From: Cephalotus follicularis
Lineage: Eukaryota > Streptophyta > Magnoliopsida > Oxalidales > Cephalotaceae
DNA length: 64,000 bases
NCBI GenBank assembly: GCA_001972305.1
Contig: BDDD01002679.1
Location: 96,945 to 160,944 of the forward strand
Direction of reading: 5' to 3'
Shown: piece by piece, positions 1 through 10,165 of the stretch
How the letters are laid out: every line of letters begins with the position of its first letter
Numbering within the stretch: position 1 is the first letter of the stretch
The notes under the pieces: generated by a model
The model's input: the letters and a program-made list of their open reading frames with translations, nothing else
The model's database searches: none
What the model was told of the DNA's origin: nothing
Translations under genes and position numbers: made by a program

Positions 1-168
1 GGAATCGTGTGGTATGGGACACATGATTCGGGTTGTTGTTCAACTTATTATTAAATGCTTCCGCAGTTGTTGATGGAATCAATGTTTTTAATTTTATCGT
101 ATTTTTATAAGCTGAATATTTGTGTTAAAATGCCATGACTTATGTTGTTAACGAAGCGGGGTGTGACA
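1..168 (+). mobile_element. 3' end of the 5' LTR of Tekay element 1 (cut by window start)
   Basis: This stretch matches 7424-7591 almost base for base and ends in the same GGGGTGTGACA. It is directly followed by a tRNA-Met-type primer binding site, so it is the end of a 5' LTR whose first ~2.15 kb lie before the window. The matching 3' LTR is 5267-7591. Because the LTR start lies outside, the TSD cannot be checked. Confidence 0.93.
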
Positions 169-171
169 ACA

Positions 172-183
172 TGGTATCAGAGC
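172..183 (+). other. Primer binding site of Tekay element 1
   Basis: TGGTATCAGAGC lies 3 bases after the LTR end. It is complementary to the 3' end of plant initiator tRNA-Met, the usual primer of Tekay chromoviruses and SIRE elements. It fixes the element on the plus strand. Confidence 0.93.
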
Positions 184-307
184 ATATATCCATTTATATG
201 CTTAGCTAGGATACTATCCTTGGCAATTAAATGAGTTGTTCCTATATGGAAAGGATTCTCGATAGATATTGTTCCTAATGATAAATGTTATTTTTATAGG
301 AACAAGA

Positions 308-1500
308 ATGGACGGTCGAAGAAGATGCGGGAGGCGTAGAGTTGTTGATGAGGATGTTCCCGAGGAGGTGAACCTTGGGGGAGATCCTGTGCATGATGTT
401 CTGGAGGCGACTCATGGTGTGAGAGATCCGATGGACCGCATCGCTGACTATATCCAGCAGCAGGTAGCTGCTAATCAGCAGCAGATGGCTGCTAACGTAG
501 CAAATATGGAGGAGATGCGGAGATTGTATGCTCAGGCTCAGCCTTAACAGATGGCTCATATTCAGGGTGTACACGATGATGGTAACCGGTTTGGAAGGAA
601 CCTTGAGAGGTTCATGAGACAAAATCCTCCCAGTTTCAAAGGGGAGCTTGATGCCACTATTGCTGAGAGGTGGCTACAGGATCTAGAGAAGATCTTCGAG
701 GTCATGGAGTGCACTAACAGACAGAAGTTGAGATTTGCTGTGTACCGGTTATGGGGTGAGGCCATTCACTGGTGGGAGATGGTCAAAGCCAAATGGGAGG
801 CCACTGGAGTTGCTGGTACTTGGGAGGGGTTTCAGGAGTTCTCTCACGATTGACTAATCGGCAAGTCTGCCCCTTATAGTATAGGGTTTTATTGGTTCGA
901 ATCCAATTCTTGAGATCATTTTTTGAGAAAAGGTCCCCCCACCCCACCGCCTATCTGGACTAGCCGCGCTGTCAAAAGCAAAACCATAGCAGGATAATTC
1001 AATTAGAGTCAAAGAAGAATGCCGCTTTAGTTTACTTGCTTTCAGTTTACTTTCTATTATATACTTTACCAGGTTGTTTACAGATCGATTTCATGAAACC
1101 CCGTAATTTTGGTAGAGGGTGCAGCTTTCTTTGGGGCGAAAGGATCTGACATCGATCAAGAAGAAGTGATTGATAGCAAGCGACATAGGATGAGCCAAGA
1201 CAAAAAGAGGAACTTAACTCAACTTATTAGAAGAACTTTATCTTGCTCCCTATGTACCCCCGTTAGAACGGGAGAGGAGAGAGACAGAGCTCTTGGAACT
1301 GCGGCAGGGTGACATGACTGTGGCCGAGTATCAGGCCCGATTTGTAGAGCTTGTCAGACATTCAGCTTATCTGGTGGCAGATGAGGGTAAGAAGATTCGG
1401 AGATTTTTGAGAGGCCTGCGACCGGATCTTCGATCTCAGATTAGAGGCATGGAGCTTGGTACTTTTGTAGAGGTCGCCCAAAAGGCGAGATTGTTGGACA
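308..1500 (+). pseudogene. gag: gag of Tekay element 1, interrupted by a foreign insertion and shifted in frame
   Basis: Retrotransposon capsid gene. The chosen ATG at 308 opens an Arg-rich N-terminus like that of the related gag at 23100-22158. An in-frame TAA at 545 ends the first part; the frame goes on at once with the retrotransposon-gag core (PPSFKGELDATIAERWLQDL, then the paired Trp of HWWEMVK). At about 840 the homology stops and returns near 1248 (PPLERERRE, then LELRQGDMTVAEYQ). The ~400 bases between are unrelated to gag (see 843-1248). A frameshift near 1495 separates the core from the zinc-knuckle tail. In life the product would form the particle in the cytoplasm. This copy cannot make it. 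Confidence 0.88.
843..1248 (+). other. Foreign insertion in gag, beginning with a tRNA-like cloverleaf
   Basis: About 400 bases break gag homology on both sides and match nothing else in the window. The first 73 bases (843-915) fold like a tRNA. Acceptor strands 843-849 and 908-914 pair at 6 of 7 positions. The D arm is GACT (852-855) with AGTC (864-867). The T arm is ATTGG, loop TTCGAAT, CCAAT (891-907). The anticodon arm is poor: four clean pairs around an 8-base loop, so the identity is unreadable. The rest (ACTAGCCGCGCTGTC, CATAGCAGGATAATTC and so on) has the look of plant organelle DNA. That origin is a guess. Edges are good to roughly 10 bases and I see no clear target duplication. Confidence 0.5.
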
Positions 1501-2650
1501 TCTACTCAGTCTAGGCCAGCATCATCGAAGTGGCAGGGCAGCGGTTCTCCAACAAAGTCACCAAGGAATATATCCAACCAGTCTGCCAGTCAGGGGAGTA
1601 ATACGAAGCCGGGTGGCTGTTTCCATTGTGGTCGTGAGGGCCACCAGCAGAAGGATTGTTGGATGAAGCACGGGTTATGCTTGAGGTGCGGGACAGCTGG
1701 CCATTTAGCCAGGGATTGCCCGAGGGGTCAGATGACAACACCTACTGGGCCAGCGGGTTGTAGCTGTTCGGCAGCTGGACCATCACAGCGGAGGGATACC
1801 GGCAAGGGTATCGTGAAAGGTAGAGTTTTCATTCTCACTCAGACAGAGGTTCTAGAGTCTACTTCTGTTGTGGGAGGTACTATATATGTTTACAGCTTTT
1901 CTGCTAGAGTGTTGATGGACTCGGGAGCATCGCATTCTTTTATTGCTTCCCGTTTTGCATCATGTTTAAATGTGTTTCCTGATGACAAGCCTTATGTTCT
2001 CGATGTGAGTACACCTACTAGAGGTTCCATGTGTACAGATTCAGTGTATAGAGATTGCGAGATCTATATGGCAGGTGTTACGGTGCATGCATATTTGATT
2101 GTGTTGCCCATACATGATTTTGATGTCATCTTAGGTATGGATTGGTTGTCAGCTTACCGTGCATGCATGGACTGTTATAACAAGACTGTGGATTTTTGCT
2201 TACCAGATGGAACTACTGTACAGTTCAAGGGGAACAAAGGGTTCTCGACGCCGATCATATCTTTCATTCGGGCATCGAGGTACCTGGAGAAAGGATGCGA
2301 AGGGTTTCTGGCGCACGTGGTTGACAAGAGAAGGGAAAAGGGTAAGAGCCTGGAGGAAGTTTCGGTTGTGAATGAATTTTCTGATGTGTTTCCTGCAGAC
2401 TTGGTGTCTTTACCCCCGAGGAGGAGCATGGAGTTTGTGATTGACCTAGTACCAGGTATGGCTCCTATATCTAAGGCGCCTTACAGGATGGCTCCTGCAG
2501 AGTTGAGAGAGTTGAAGTTGCAGTTGCAAGACCTAGTTGATAAGGGTTTTGTACGGCCCAATGTTTCTCCATGGGGCGCACCAGTGTTGTTTGTGAAAAA
2601 GAACGATGGGTCGATGAGGCTTTGCATCGACTACAGAATGTTGAATAGGC
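1501..2650 (+). pseudogene. pol: gag tail, protease and start of RT, Tekay element 1
   Basis: Two CCHC zinc knuckles occur at about 1622-1715 ([14 protein letters not shown] and [14 protein letters not shown], both CX2CX4HX4C), which bind the packaged RNA. The aspartic protease follows with its active-site motif at about 1909-1944 ([13 protein letters not shown]). RT starts near 2480 ([12 protein letters not shown], then [12 protein letters not shown] and RLCIDY). A one-base loss near 2648 breaks the frame, where the sister copy at 11030 reads straight through. Gag and pol are one continuous frame in this family, so no separate pol start is expected. Confidence 0.9.
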
Positions 2651-3281
2651 TACTATCAAGAATAAGTATCCTCTTCCACATATCGAAGATTTGTTTGACC
2701 AGCTACAAGGATCAAGGGTGTTTTCTAAACTCGATCTGAAGTCGGGTTATCACCAGCTGAGAGTGAGGGAAGGAGATATTGAGAAGACTGCCTTCCAGAC
2801 TAGATATGGTCATTATGAGTTCATGGTAATGCCTTTTGGTGTCACCAACGCACCAGCAGCGTTCATGTCCCTGATGAACGATGTGTTCAGACCGTACCTG
2901 GATCAGTTTGTAGTGGTGTTTATCGATGACATACTGGTATACTCAAGGAGTGAGGAGGAGCACGCCTATCACCTGAGATTGGTGTTGTAGATTCTCAGGG
3001 AGCATCGGTTGTATGCAAAGTTTGGCAAGTGCGAGTTTTGGCTCGATCATGTGATTTTTCTTGATCACATAGTGACTGGAGAGGGTTTGGCGGTGGATTC
3101 GTCGAAGACAGAAGTAGTACGTGATTGGCTACGTCCGAGAAATGTGACGGAGGTACGTAGTTTCCTTGGCTTGGCTGGATACTACCGGAGGTTCATCCAG
3201 AACTTCTCAAGGATAGCAGTACCCTTGACAAGGCTGACTCAGAAGAAAACCTTGTTTGTTTGGGATGATGACTGTGAAACC
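2651..3281 (+). pseudogene. pol: Reverse transcriptase core, Tekay element 1
   Basis: The RT palm region is clear: [13 protein letters not shown], then [12 protein letters not shown], then the catalytic FIDDILVYS at about 2920-2945. A stop TAG at 2988 stands where the sister element (11380) has CAG, a C-to-T change. The connection region follows ([13 protein letters not shown], then [16 protein letters not shown]). Small deletions at about 3280-3330, compared with 11670-11745, break the frame again before RNase H. The catalytic residues survive, but the enzyme cannot be made whole. Confidence 0.9.
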
Positions 3282-3329
3282 TGATCTGAAGGATCGGCTA
3301 ATCTCCTCTCCTGTTCTGGGAGAGTAATG

Positions 3330-5221
3330 AGGGCTTTACAGTGTACAGTGATGCTTCGGGCAAGGGCCTGGGTTGCGTGTTGATGCAACGAGGCAGGGTG
3401 ATTGCTTATGCTTCATGGAAGCTGAAGCCGTATGAGGAGAACTATCCGACTCATGATCTCGAGCTAGCAGCTATCGTTTTTGCTCTTCAGAAATGGAGGC
3501 ATTACCTGTATGGAGCAAAGTTTGAGATCTTTACCGATCACAAGAGCTTGAGGTATCTATTTTGTCAGGATACATTGAACATGAGGCAGCGAAGGAGGGT
3601 AGAATTCTTCAATGATTATGATTGCAGTGTCCAGTATCACCCGGGGAAAGCGAATGTGGTCGTTGATGCCTTGAGCCGCAAGGCTATGCTTGCTAGTGCG
3701 ATGGTGTCGCAATGGAAGATGTTGGAAGACTTCCAAGAGTGGTCTCCGTTTAATCAGTCACCGGGGATCTTTTTAGCTGACATGCGAGTACAGCCTGTGT
3801 TACTGGATCACATCAGGGATGCACAACCACATGATACAGAGTTGCAACGAATTCCGGAGAACCTGGACTCGGAATCCGATTTTCGAGTGCATGCTGATGG
3901 TATTCTGAGGTATCGGGGACGTGTGTGTCTTCCGAATGAACCAAGACTGAAGGATGAACTACTCCGTGGGGCTCATAAGTCTCTGTACAGTATTCATCCT
4001 GGTAGCACTAAAATGTATCAAGACATGAAGAAGTGTTATTGGTGGCCTGGCATGAAGCGGGAGATCGCTGATTATGTGGCAAGGTGTTTGGCTTGCCAGA
4101 CAGTTAAGGCCGAACACCAGAGACCAGCAGGTTTGCTACAACCTTTGCCAATTCTGGAGTGGAAATGGGAGCATGTGACAATGGATTTTGTTTCAGGCTT
4201 TCCTTTGACTCGAAATCGTCACAATGCGGTATGGGTTATTGTAGATCGGCTTACCAAATCGGCACACTTTCTGCCTACGCATGTCACAGATTCTGTGAGC
4301 AAGTTAGCTCGGTTGTACATCAAGGAGATCGTGAGGTTGCACGGTGTTCCTGTGAGTATAGTCTGTGACAGAGATTCGATCTTCACTTCCAACTTTTGGA
4401 AGAGGTTTCAGTCAGCTTTTGGGACGAAGCTGAACCTTAGCACTGCTTTCCACCCACAGACAGATGGCCAGTCAGAGCGTACTATCCAGACCCTGGAGGA
4501 TATGCTCCGAGCTTGTTTTGTTGACTTTGCTGGTACTTGGGAGGACCACATTCCTCTGATAGAGTTTTCTTACAATAACAGCTATCATGCCAGTATCGGT
4601 ATGGCTCCGTATGAGGCTTTGTACGGAAGGAAGTGTAGGTCACCCATCTGTTGGGATGAGGTTGGTGAGTGACCCTTGCTTGGGTCGGATCTGGTGGAGG
4701 AGACTTCTGAGAAGATCAGGTTCATCAGGGAGAAACTGCTTGCTGCTCAAAGTAGGCAGAAGAGCTATGTGGACAGCGTGAAGAGGAGGCCTCTAACCTT
4801 CGACGCTGGTGATCAGGTGTTTCTAAAGGTTTTGCCGTGGAAGGGCGTACAGAGATTTGGGAAGAAAGGCAAGTTAGCTCCGCGCTACATTGGTACTTTC
4901 GAGATCTTGGAGAGAGTTGGGGAGGTGGCTTATCAGCTTGCTTTGCCTCCCACTCTGTCAAACATGCACGATGTCTTCCATGTGTCTATGTTGAGGAGGT
5001 ATATTCGAGACCCATCACATGTCTTGAGTTATGATTCAGTCCTTGTGCGAGATGATCTATCTTGTGAGGAGTTACCAGTGCGGATTCTGGACTGGAAGAC
5101 GCAGGTATTGAGGAACCGAACCATTCCTATGGTAAGGGTTCAGTGGCAGTTCCATCGACCCGAGGAGGCGACTTGGGAACGCGAGGAGGACATTAGAGAG
5201 CGTTATCCCCATTTGTTTTAG
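3330..5221 (+). pseudogene. pol: RNase H, integrase and chromodomain, Tekay element 1
   Basis: RNase H begins with [13 protein letters not shown] and ends near [11 protein letters not shown] (about 3670). Integrase has the HHCC finger ([10 protein letters not shown], then [13 protein letters not shown]), the DD35E core ([17 protein letters not shown], then the Glu in a [19 protein letters not shown] context), and a C-terminal DNA-binding part. A TGA at 4670-4672 splits it just after WDEVGE. The end (TIPMVRVQWQFHRPEEATW, then EREEDIRERYPHLF) looks like the chromodomain of the Tekay/Del clade, which steers insertion to heterochromatin. The real stop is TAG at 5219, 46 bases before the 3' LTR. 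Confidence 0.9.
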
Positions 5222-5266
5222 TGTTGTTTTAATTTCGAGGACGAAATTCCTTGAAGGAGGGGTGAA
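5222..5266 (+). other. 3' untranslated tail with polypurine tract, Tekay element 1
   Basis: After the pol stop comes TTCGAGGACGAAATTCC, a sequence recurring at the end of gypsy elements here (also near 31900 and, reversed, near 37670). Then comes GAAGGAGGGGTGAA directly before the LTR. The purine run primes plus-strand DNA synthesis. Confidence 0.85.
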
Positions 5267-5410
5267 TGTAACGCCCGGGATTTTCGTTAAAGTGTAATGT
5301 TGTTTTACAATGTAAATTATGCTTTGAATTAATGAGAATTATGACTTTTCCCTATTTGTAATATTTAAACTTGGGCAAAAGTTGAAGTGTGGAAAGTGTG
5401 ATGTAGGGCG

Positions 5411-5540
5411 GGCAGCCGATTACCTTGGGGAAGCAGTCGACTGGACCCTGTGGAAGGGACCAGTTGCCTGTTGCATGAGGCAGCCGGCTGGATAGTGTCG
5501 GTGGGGACAGCCGACTGCCAGGTCTGGGCAGTCGACTGTC
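5411..5540. repeat. Palindrome cluster 1 (CAGTCGACTG type), element 1 LTR
   Basis: The exact palindrome CAGTCGACTG lies at 5434-5443 and 5529-5538, CAGCCGGCTG (also a perfect palindrome) at 5481-5490, and one-base variants at 5412 and 5508. The cluster begins about 145 bases into the LTR and ends ~110 bases before the TATA-like box, so it lies in the probable promoter (U3). Confidence 0.9.
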
Positions 5541-6087
5541 GATAGGTCTGGCAGCATAACGTGCGTGCCAGACTGTTGGTGGAAAAAGGGGGTGTATTTT
5601 GTTTTAATGCGGGCAGAGAAAGGAGAAGAGAGAGAGGTCGGTATTCTCCATAAAAATGTGTCTTCTCTCCTTCAATCTTCACCAATCATACCGAGAGGAG
5701 AAGAAAGTTCAACTGTGTGAAGGAGAAAGGAGAGGAGGTGTGTGTATTGTATTCCAAAAGCTTTGTGTTGGGCTGTGTTGGGGAGCTTGGACCAGTGACC
5801 AGAGGATCCGGATTTGTTGGAGTTGCTGGATGAATTCGGAGCCTTGGAAACTTGGATTGGAACTCAAAGAGGTGGATTGAAATTCCTAACTTGGAATTCT
5901 AAGGTAGGGGTAAATCTCATAATCGTGGTTTAAGTTTTGTTATAATGGACGTAATGGGTGAAATGCATGCTATGAACCGTGTTATGAGCATAAATGTATG
6001 TTGTTGTTGTTGAATCCTCGTATTTGAATGGATTGAAGTGTGGATGATGTGCATTTTAACTGCTGTTTTTGCCTACTGGTGTAAATC

Positions 6088-6440
6088 CAGTCGACTGCCA
6101 TGGCGGGCAGCTGACTGGAGGGCTAGAACAGCCAGTTGTCCAGTGCGAACAGCCGGCTACTCAACGGGAACCAGCCGACTGGGTGTATGAACCAGTCGAC
6201 TGTTCATACGTTAGATAGAACACATCTGCAGGAGGTTGTGTAGTCGACTTCCAAGAAAGGGCAGCCGACTGGATAAGGAAGGCAGTCGACTGCCAAGAAA
6301 AGGCAGCCGACTGGATAAGGAAGGCAGTCAACTGCCAAGAAAGGGCAGTCGACTGGATGAAGTAGTAGCCGACTACCAGGACTAGGACAGCCAACTGTCG
6401 AAGGCGAACAGCCGACTGTCAGGAGAGACAGCCGACTGGA
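6088..6440. repeat. Palindrome cluster 2 (CAGTCGACTG type), element 1 LTR
   Basis: About fifteen copies of CAG(T/C)CGACTG or close variants occur in 350 bases, exact at 6088, 6193, 6283 and 6346. Part is a tandem array with a 42-base period (units start at 6262 and 6304, each holding a CAGCCGACTG and a CAGTCGACTG or one-base variant). It lies downstream of the donor-like site at 5904. Confidence 0.9.
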
Positions 6441-6760
6441 TAGGGACTGACCCGCATACTTGAGCATATCCTTGCATTGCATTCTGATATGAATTGAATT
6501 GGTGATTGAAATGTGATTGAATTCTAAGGTGTTTTATCATTTTAGAAGTGCATACATGATTATATACAATCATTATTTGAAACGAAAACATATATTTTGA
6601 TAAACGTGTGTTTTCAAAGGATTGAAACGTGGTTTTTAAAGATGGATTACATTTTGAAAAATGTAATATTTTCAGTATTTTACAACTTATAAACTACTTG
6701 GAAACGGTTGGTTTTGGATTGACCTTGGATTGATTGATTGAAGTTTGTGATTGGATTGAG

Positions 6761-6952
6761 GCTGTGCTAGTTCCGTGACGGAGGTGTCATGTGGACTAGG
6801 GGCGGGATTGTGCGCCTAGGGGCCAGGAGTTGGCTAGGGACACCCACACTGATCGGATTGATGCTGCGCTAGTTCCGCGACGAAGGTGTCATGCGGACTA
6901 GGGGCGGGTTTTGTGCGCCTAGGAGCCAGGAGATGGCTAGGGACACCCACAA
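6761..6952. repeat. 102-base tandem duplication in the element 1 LTR
   Basis: GCTGTGCTAGTTCCGTGACG at 6761 returns as GCTGCGCTAGTTCCGCGACG at 6863, and both copies run to GGCTAGGGACACCCAC. The copies differ at several sites, so the duplication is not recent. Confidence 0.88.
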
Positions 6953-7591
6953 ACACTGTTTGCTTGACCTTGTGCAAGAAACAGCGGATTGATTGGATTG
7001 CCTGGATTGATGGATTGGTCCTTCGGAACGTGACTGTTGGATTAGTAATTGTGGCTACTTGGCATGGATGTGCCTTTGGTATTAATACATATACATACGT
7101 ATATATGTATTATAGTATATTATGTTTTGCATCATGGTTGCATTCATTTCATGACATTCATTATCACTAACCTTGAATTACTTTTATGATTTAGCCGAGT
7201 GAGGACAAAGGCTAACCCCCTACTATTGCAGATTGATGCAGTGACCTGGATATGGACCATGCGCGGCGAATCTGTGGGGAGATGGAGTTTTATTATTAAA
7301 TAAATGTTTTAACAATGTATTGGGACCCGTATTATTTTACATTGATGTATTGATGATGTTGATCGACTTTTGACCACGCCCCGTTAAAGGGCTTTTGACA
7401 ATGGTTCAATGATGTTAGTTGTTGGAATCGTGTGGTATGGGACACATGATTCGGGTTGTTGTTCAGCTTATTATTAAATGCTTCCGCAGTTGTTGATGGA
7501 ATCAATGTCTTTAATTTTATCGTATTTTTATAAGCTTAATATTTGTGTTAAAATGCCATGGCTTATGTTGTTAACGAAGCGGGGTGTGACA

Positions 7592-8904
7592 AATAGTTTT
7601 TCTAGTTTTTCACTACTATTATAAAAATTTGAAAAAGTTTTTTTTAATGCATCTACTTCTATTTTAAGACATCCATTTTCTTTTTCTAATATTTTTATTT
7701 TGTTTTCATCTTTATTATTAAGCATATTATTAGCCTTTTTTAAATCACTATTTTTAATATTTAAAATTTTAATTTTTTTTAAATCAGAAATAATACAACT
7801 ATATTTTTCTACTAATAAAATAATTTCATCATAAGTTACCTCATCATTTTCTTCTTCCTCTTCCTCGATAGCCATTAGTGCTAATTGAGCTACTTCTTCA
7901 GGGGATTCCTCATCGGAGCTCGATTCATCACTATCATCCCATGTGGCAAGCATAACTTTCTTTTTCTTAAACTGCTCCTTTTTTAGTCTCGGACAATCAT
8001 TCTTGTAATGCCCTGGTTTGTTACATTCGTAACAAATTATTTCTTTAATTTTGCTTGACTCGCCTTTTTGAGTGTTACCTTTCCTGAATGGTTTTCTTCC
8101 AAACTTCTTTTTGCTTTCAAGAAACTTTTTGAATTTTCTCGTGATCAACGCCAGCTCTTGATCACTTTCCTTGTCAGTTTCTTCATTAGATGTAGATTTT
8201 AAAGCTATCACTTTTTTCTTTTTCCTTTCTGTTTCTTCTTCATCGTCTCTTTTTAATATCGACAATTCATGTGTCATTAAGGATCCGAGAAGATCCTCCA
8301 GAGGCAGAGCATTAAGATCTCTAGCTTCCTCGATAGCTGTCACTTTAGGCATCCACATTCTTGGTAAACATCTGAGAATTTTTCTTACCATGTCACTATT
8401 AGTATAAACTTTATCTAGAGCTTGTAGAGCATTAGTGATAGTAGTAAATCTAGTAAACATAGTCTTAATATCCTCATTATCATGCATAGTAAACATTTCA
8501 TATTCATGAACAAGCATATTTATTCTTGCCTCTTTTACTTGATTAGCACCTTCATGTGTTACCTCAAGTCTATCCCACATTTCTTTGGCAGACACACAAG
8601 AAGATACCCTATTAAACTCATTAGAATTAATAGCACATATTATGATATGTTTGGCTTTTGCATTCATTTGAACCTTTTCCCTATCTTCATCATTGTACCT
8701 TGTTCTTGGTTTAGGTACTTTTTCACCATTTTCATTAATGGTGGTAGGCAAGTCAGGACCATCAACAATTAAATCCCATAAATTATAATCTAAAGACTGA
8801 ATAAAAATAGTCATTTTTGCTTTCCAATGACTGTAATTGTTACCATCAAAGAAAGGAGGTTTTGAAATATTTTGGCTTTCACTAACATTCAAGTTCATGG
8901 CCAT
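7592..8904 (-). pseudogene. gag: gag of SIRE-like copia element 1, cut off by Tekay element 1
   Basis: Nucleocapsid gene of a Ty1/copia SIRE-clade element. ATG at 8904 is preferred because the longer frame to 8928 opens with GTG. A UBN2-type gag domain comes first (KPPFFDGNNYSHWKAKM, then AKEMWDRLEVTHEG, then MLVHEYEMF). Next is a Lys-rich stretch, one CCHC zinc knuckle at about residue 290 (CYECNKPGHYKNDC), an acidic stretch and a probable coiled coil. The frame is open over the ~437 visible codons. It ends where the Tekay LTR begins (7591/7592), so the C-terminus and pol should lie on the far side of Tekay element 1, before base 1. Confidence 0.92.
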
Positions 8905-8950
8905 TTTTGATCTTTTAATCTCTAACACTTAAGAATAATGAGATTACCTT

Positions 8951-8962
8951 CTCTGATACCAA
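8951..8962 (-). other. Primer binding site of SIRE element 1
   Basis: The minus strand reads TTGGTATCAGAG directly after the LTR end GTAGTTTTTCA. It matches the initiator tRNA-Met 3' end and lies ~47 bases before the gag ATG. Confidence 0.9.
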
Positions 8963-9476
8963 TTGAAAAACTACAAGAGGGGGGTGAATTGTAGACTTTA
9001 TATAAATTATGAACTTTTTCGAAAAATTAGCCAAAATAAAAATTAAACAAACAATTCAAAATAACAATTATATTAAAACAATTATACCAACAATATAAAG
9101 AGACAGGGAAGAAGAATACAAACCCAGTTTTATAGTGATTCTGCTTAATCTCTTGCCTACGTCCACTTTTCTCAAGGACCTCCTTGAGTTTCCACTAGTA
9201 CTCGACCTCGAATACAAAACTTCGAATAACTTCCAGGAACTATTCGGTGCACCTTTACAATAGTTGTGATTGCTCTCAATCACATACACAATAGTTGAAC
9301 AAATACAAAGGTGGGTGATTTTTGTGCAACCTCTCAAAGGTTAGATGTTGACTAAATATGCTCACAATAATAGCTTAACAAGACAAAAAGAACTCAAGAA
9401 TGATGTTAACAAATGTAAGGATAATTGATTTGTAACTTGATACTCCATTTGTTGTTCTTGAGCCCCTTTTTATAGT

Positions 9477-9484
9477 GTTTTTGG
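9477..9484 (-). promoter_or_regulatory. TATA box in the SIRE element 1 LTR
   Basis: The minus strand reads CACTATAAAAAGGGGCTC. This is a canonical plant TATA box about 545 bases into the LTR, with the palindrome cluster 110-430 bases upstream of it. Confidence 0.75.
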
Positions 9485-9589
9485 TGATATGGCCGTTGTG
9501 ACATGTCTTGTAGCCGTTAGACCTGTTTTGGAAAATTTGTCCTTAATTTGTGCGTTGATAAGGTATCGTCTGACTGTAATTCCCGATCA

Positions 9590-9910
9590 AAGCGTCGCCA
9601 GTTTCAATATAAGCGTCGACGCTTAATAGTCATTGTTAGGCTTAATTTTCCATCTCTTTGTGCAACTGCTGCCGCTGGAATATAAATGTTACCGCTTTGA
9701 AATTAAAACGCTGACATTGTAAATTTGAGTGCTGATAACGCTTTGTACATAAAACTGCTGGCGCTTTGTGTTGAAACTGTCGCCACTTTCAATTTGAGAG
9801 CTGACGCTTTGTGCAATTAGTGTCTTCGACATTTTCATAGCAATTTTTTGACGCTTTCAACCTCACAAGCCCAGAAGCGCTGACGCTTTTAAATTAATTA
9901 TCGACGCTTT
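9590..9910. repeat. Palindrome cluster (AAGCGTCGACGCTT type), SIRE element 1 LTR
   Basis: A perfect 14-base palindrome lies at 9611-9624. About ten half or degenerate sites follow (GCGTCGCC, CTGACGCTTT, TCGACGCTTTG, GCGCTGACGCTTTT). The cluster lies 116-436 bases from the LTR start, upstream of the TATA box. Confidence 0.88.
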
Positions 9911-10026
9911 GTCTAGTTAATCTGATGTTTATCTGATATGTCTTCTTGATCATCTTGCAAAAATCAAACTCATTAGTTGCAAATGTATTATCATCAAAAT
10001 TAGGAATTGAGACATAAATGTCAACA

Positions 10027-10063
10027 GGTTTCATAAACATATCACACTGACTTTTTTCCAAAC
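10027..10063. other. 37-base remnant between two elements
   Basis: An A+T-rich spacer between the SIRE LTR start and the next Tekay LTR start. It is likely a piece of the site the SIRE element entered. It is too short to identify. Confidence 0.5.
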
Positions 10064-10165
10064 TGTAACGCCCGGGATTTTCATTTATGTGTAATATTGC
10101 TTTTCCAATGAAATTTTACACCTTGTGTTAATGAGAATCGTGTTTTCCCTCTTTCCCGTGTTGAA

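Larger units (their letters stand above)
5267..7591 (+). mobile_element. 3' LTR of Tekay element 1
   Basis: The LTR is 2325 bases, from TGTAACGCCCGGG to GGGGTGTGACA. Visible parts in order: a palindrome cluster (5411-5540), a weak TATA-like ATAAAAA (5650), a purine-rich leader, a splice-donor-like AAG|GTAGGG (5901-5909), a second, longer palindrome cluster (6088-6440), a 102-base tandem duplication (6761 to about 6950) and an A+T-rich end. The short open frames inside are repeat artefacts. Confidence 0.95.
8964..10026 (-). mobile_element. 5' LTR of SIRE element 1
   Basis: On the minus strand the LTR runs from TGTTGACATTTATGTCTCAA to GTAGTTTTTCA, 1063 bases. The start resembles the LTR at 58926 (TGTTGACTTTTAGTCTCAA), which also precedes a SIRE gag. 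It holds a palindrome cluster (9590-9910) upstream of a TATA box (9477-9484). Confidence 0.9.

Noticed and set aside
843..915. Functional nuclear tRNA gene
   Set aside because: The anticodon arm does not form five pairs with a 7-base loop and the acceptor has a mismatch. It is at best a tRNA relic.
6088..6440. CRISPR-like array of short repeats
   Set aside because: Units are palindromes at irregular spacing inside a plant LTR, the 42-base period covers only two to three units, and no cas-like genes exist.
6161..6591. Cys/Pro-rich open frames on the minus strand
   Set aside because: They are translations of the CAGTCGACTG repeats (repeating VDCP-like residues), open only because the repeat lacks stops.
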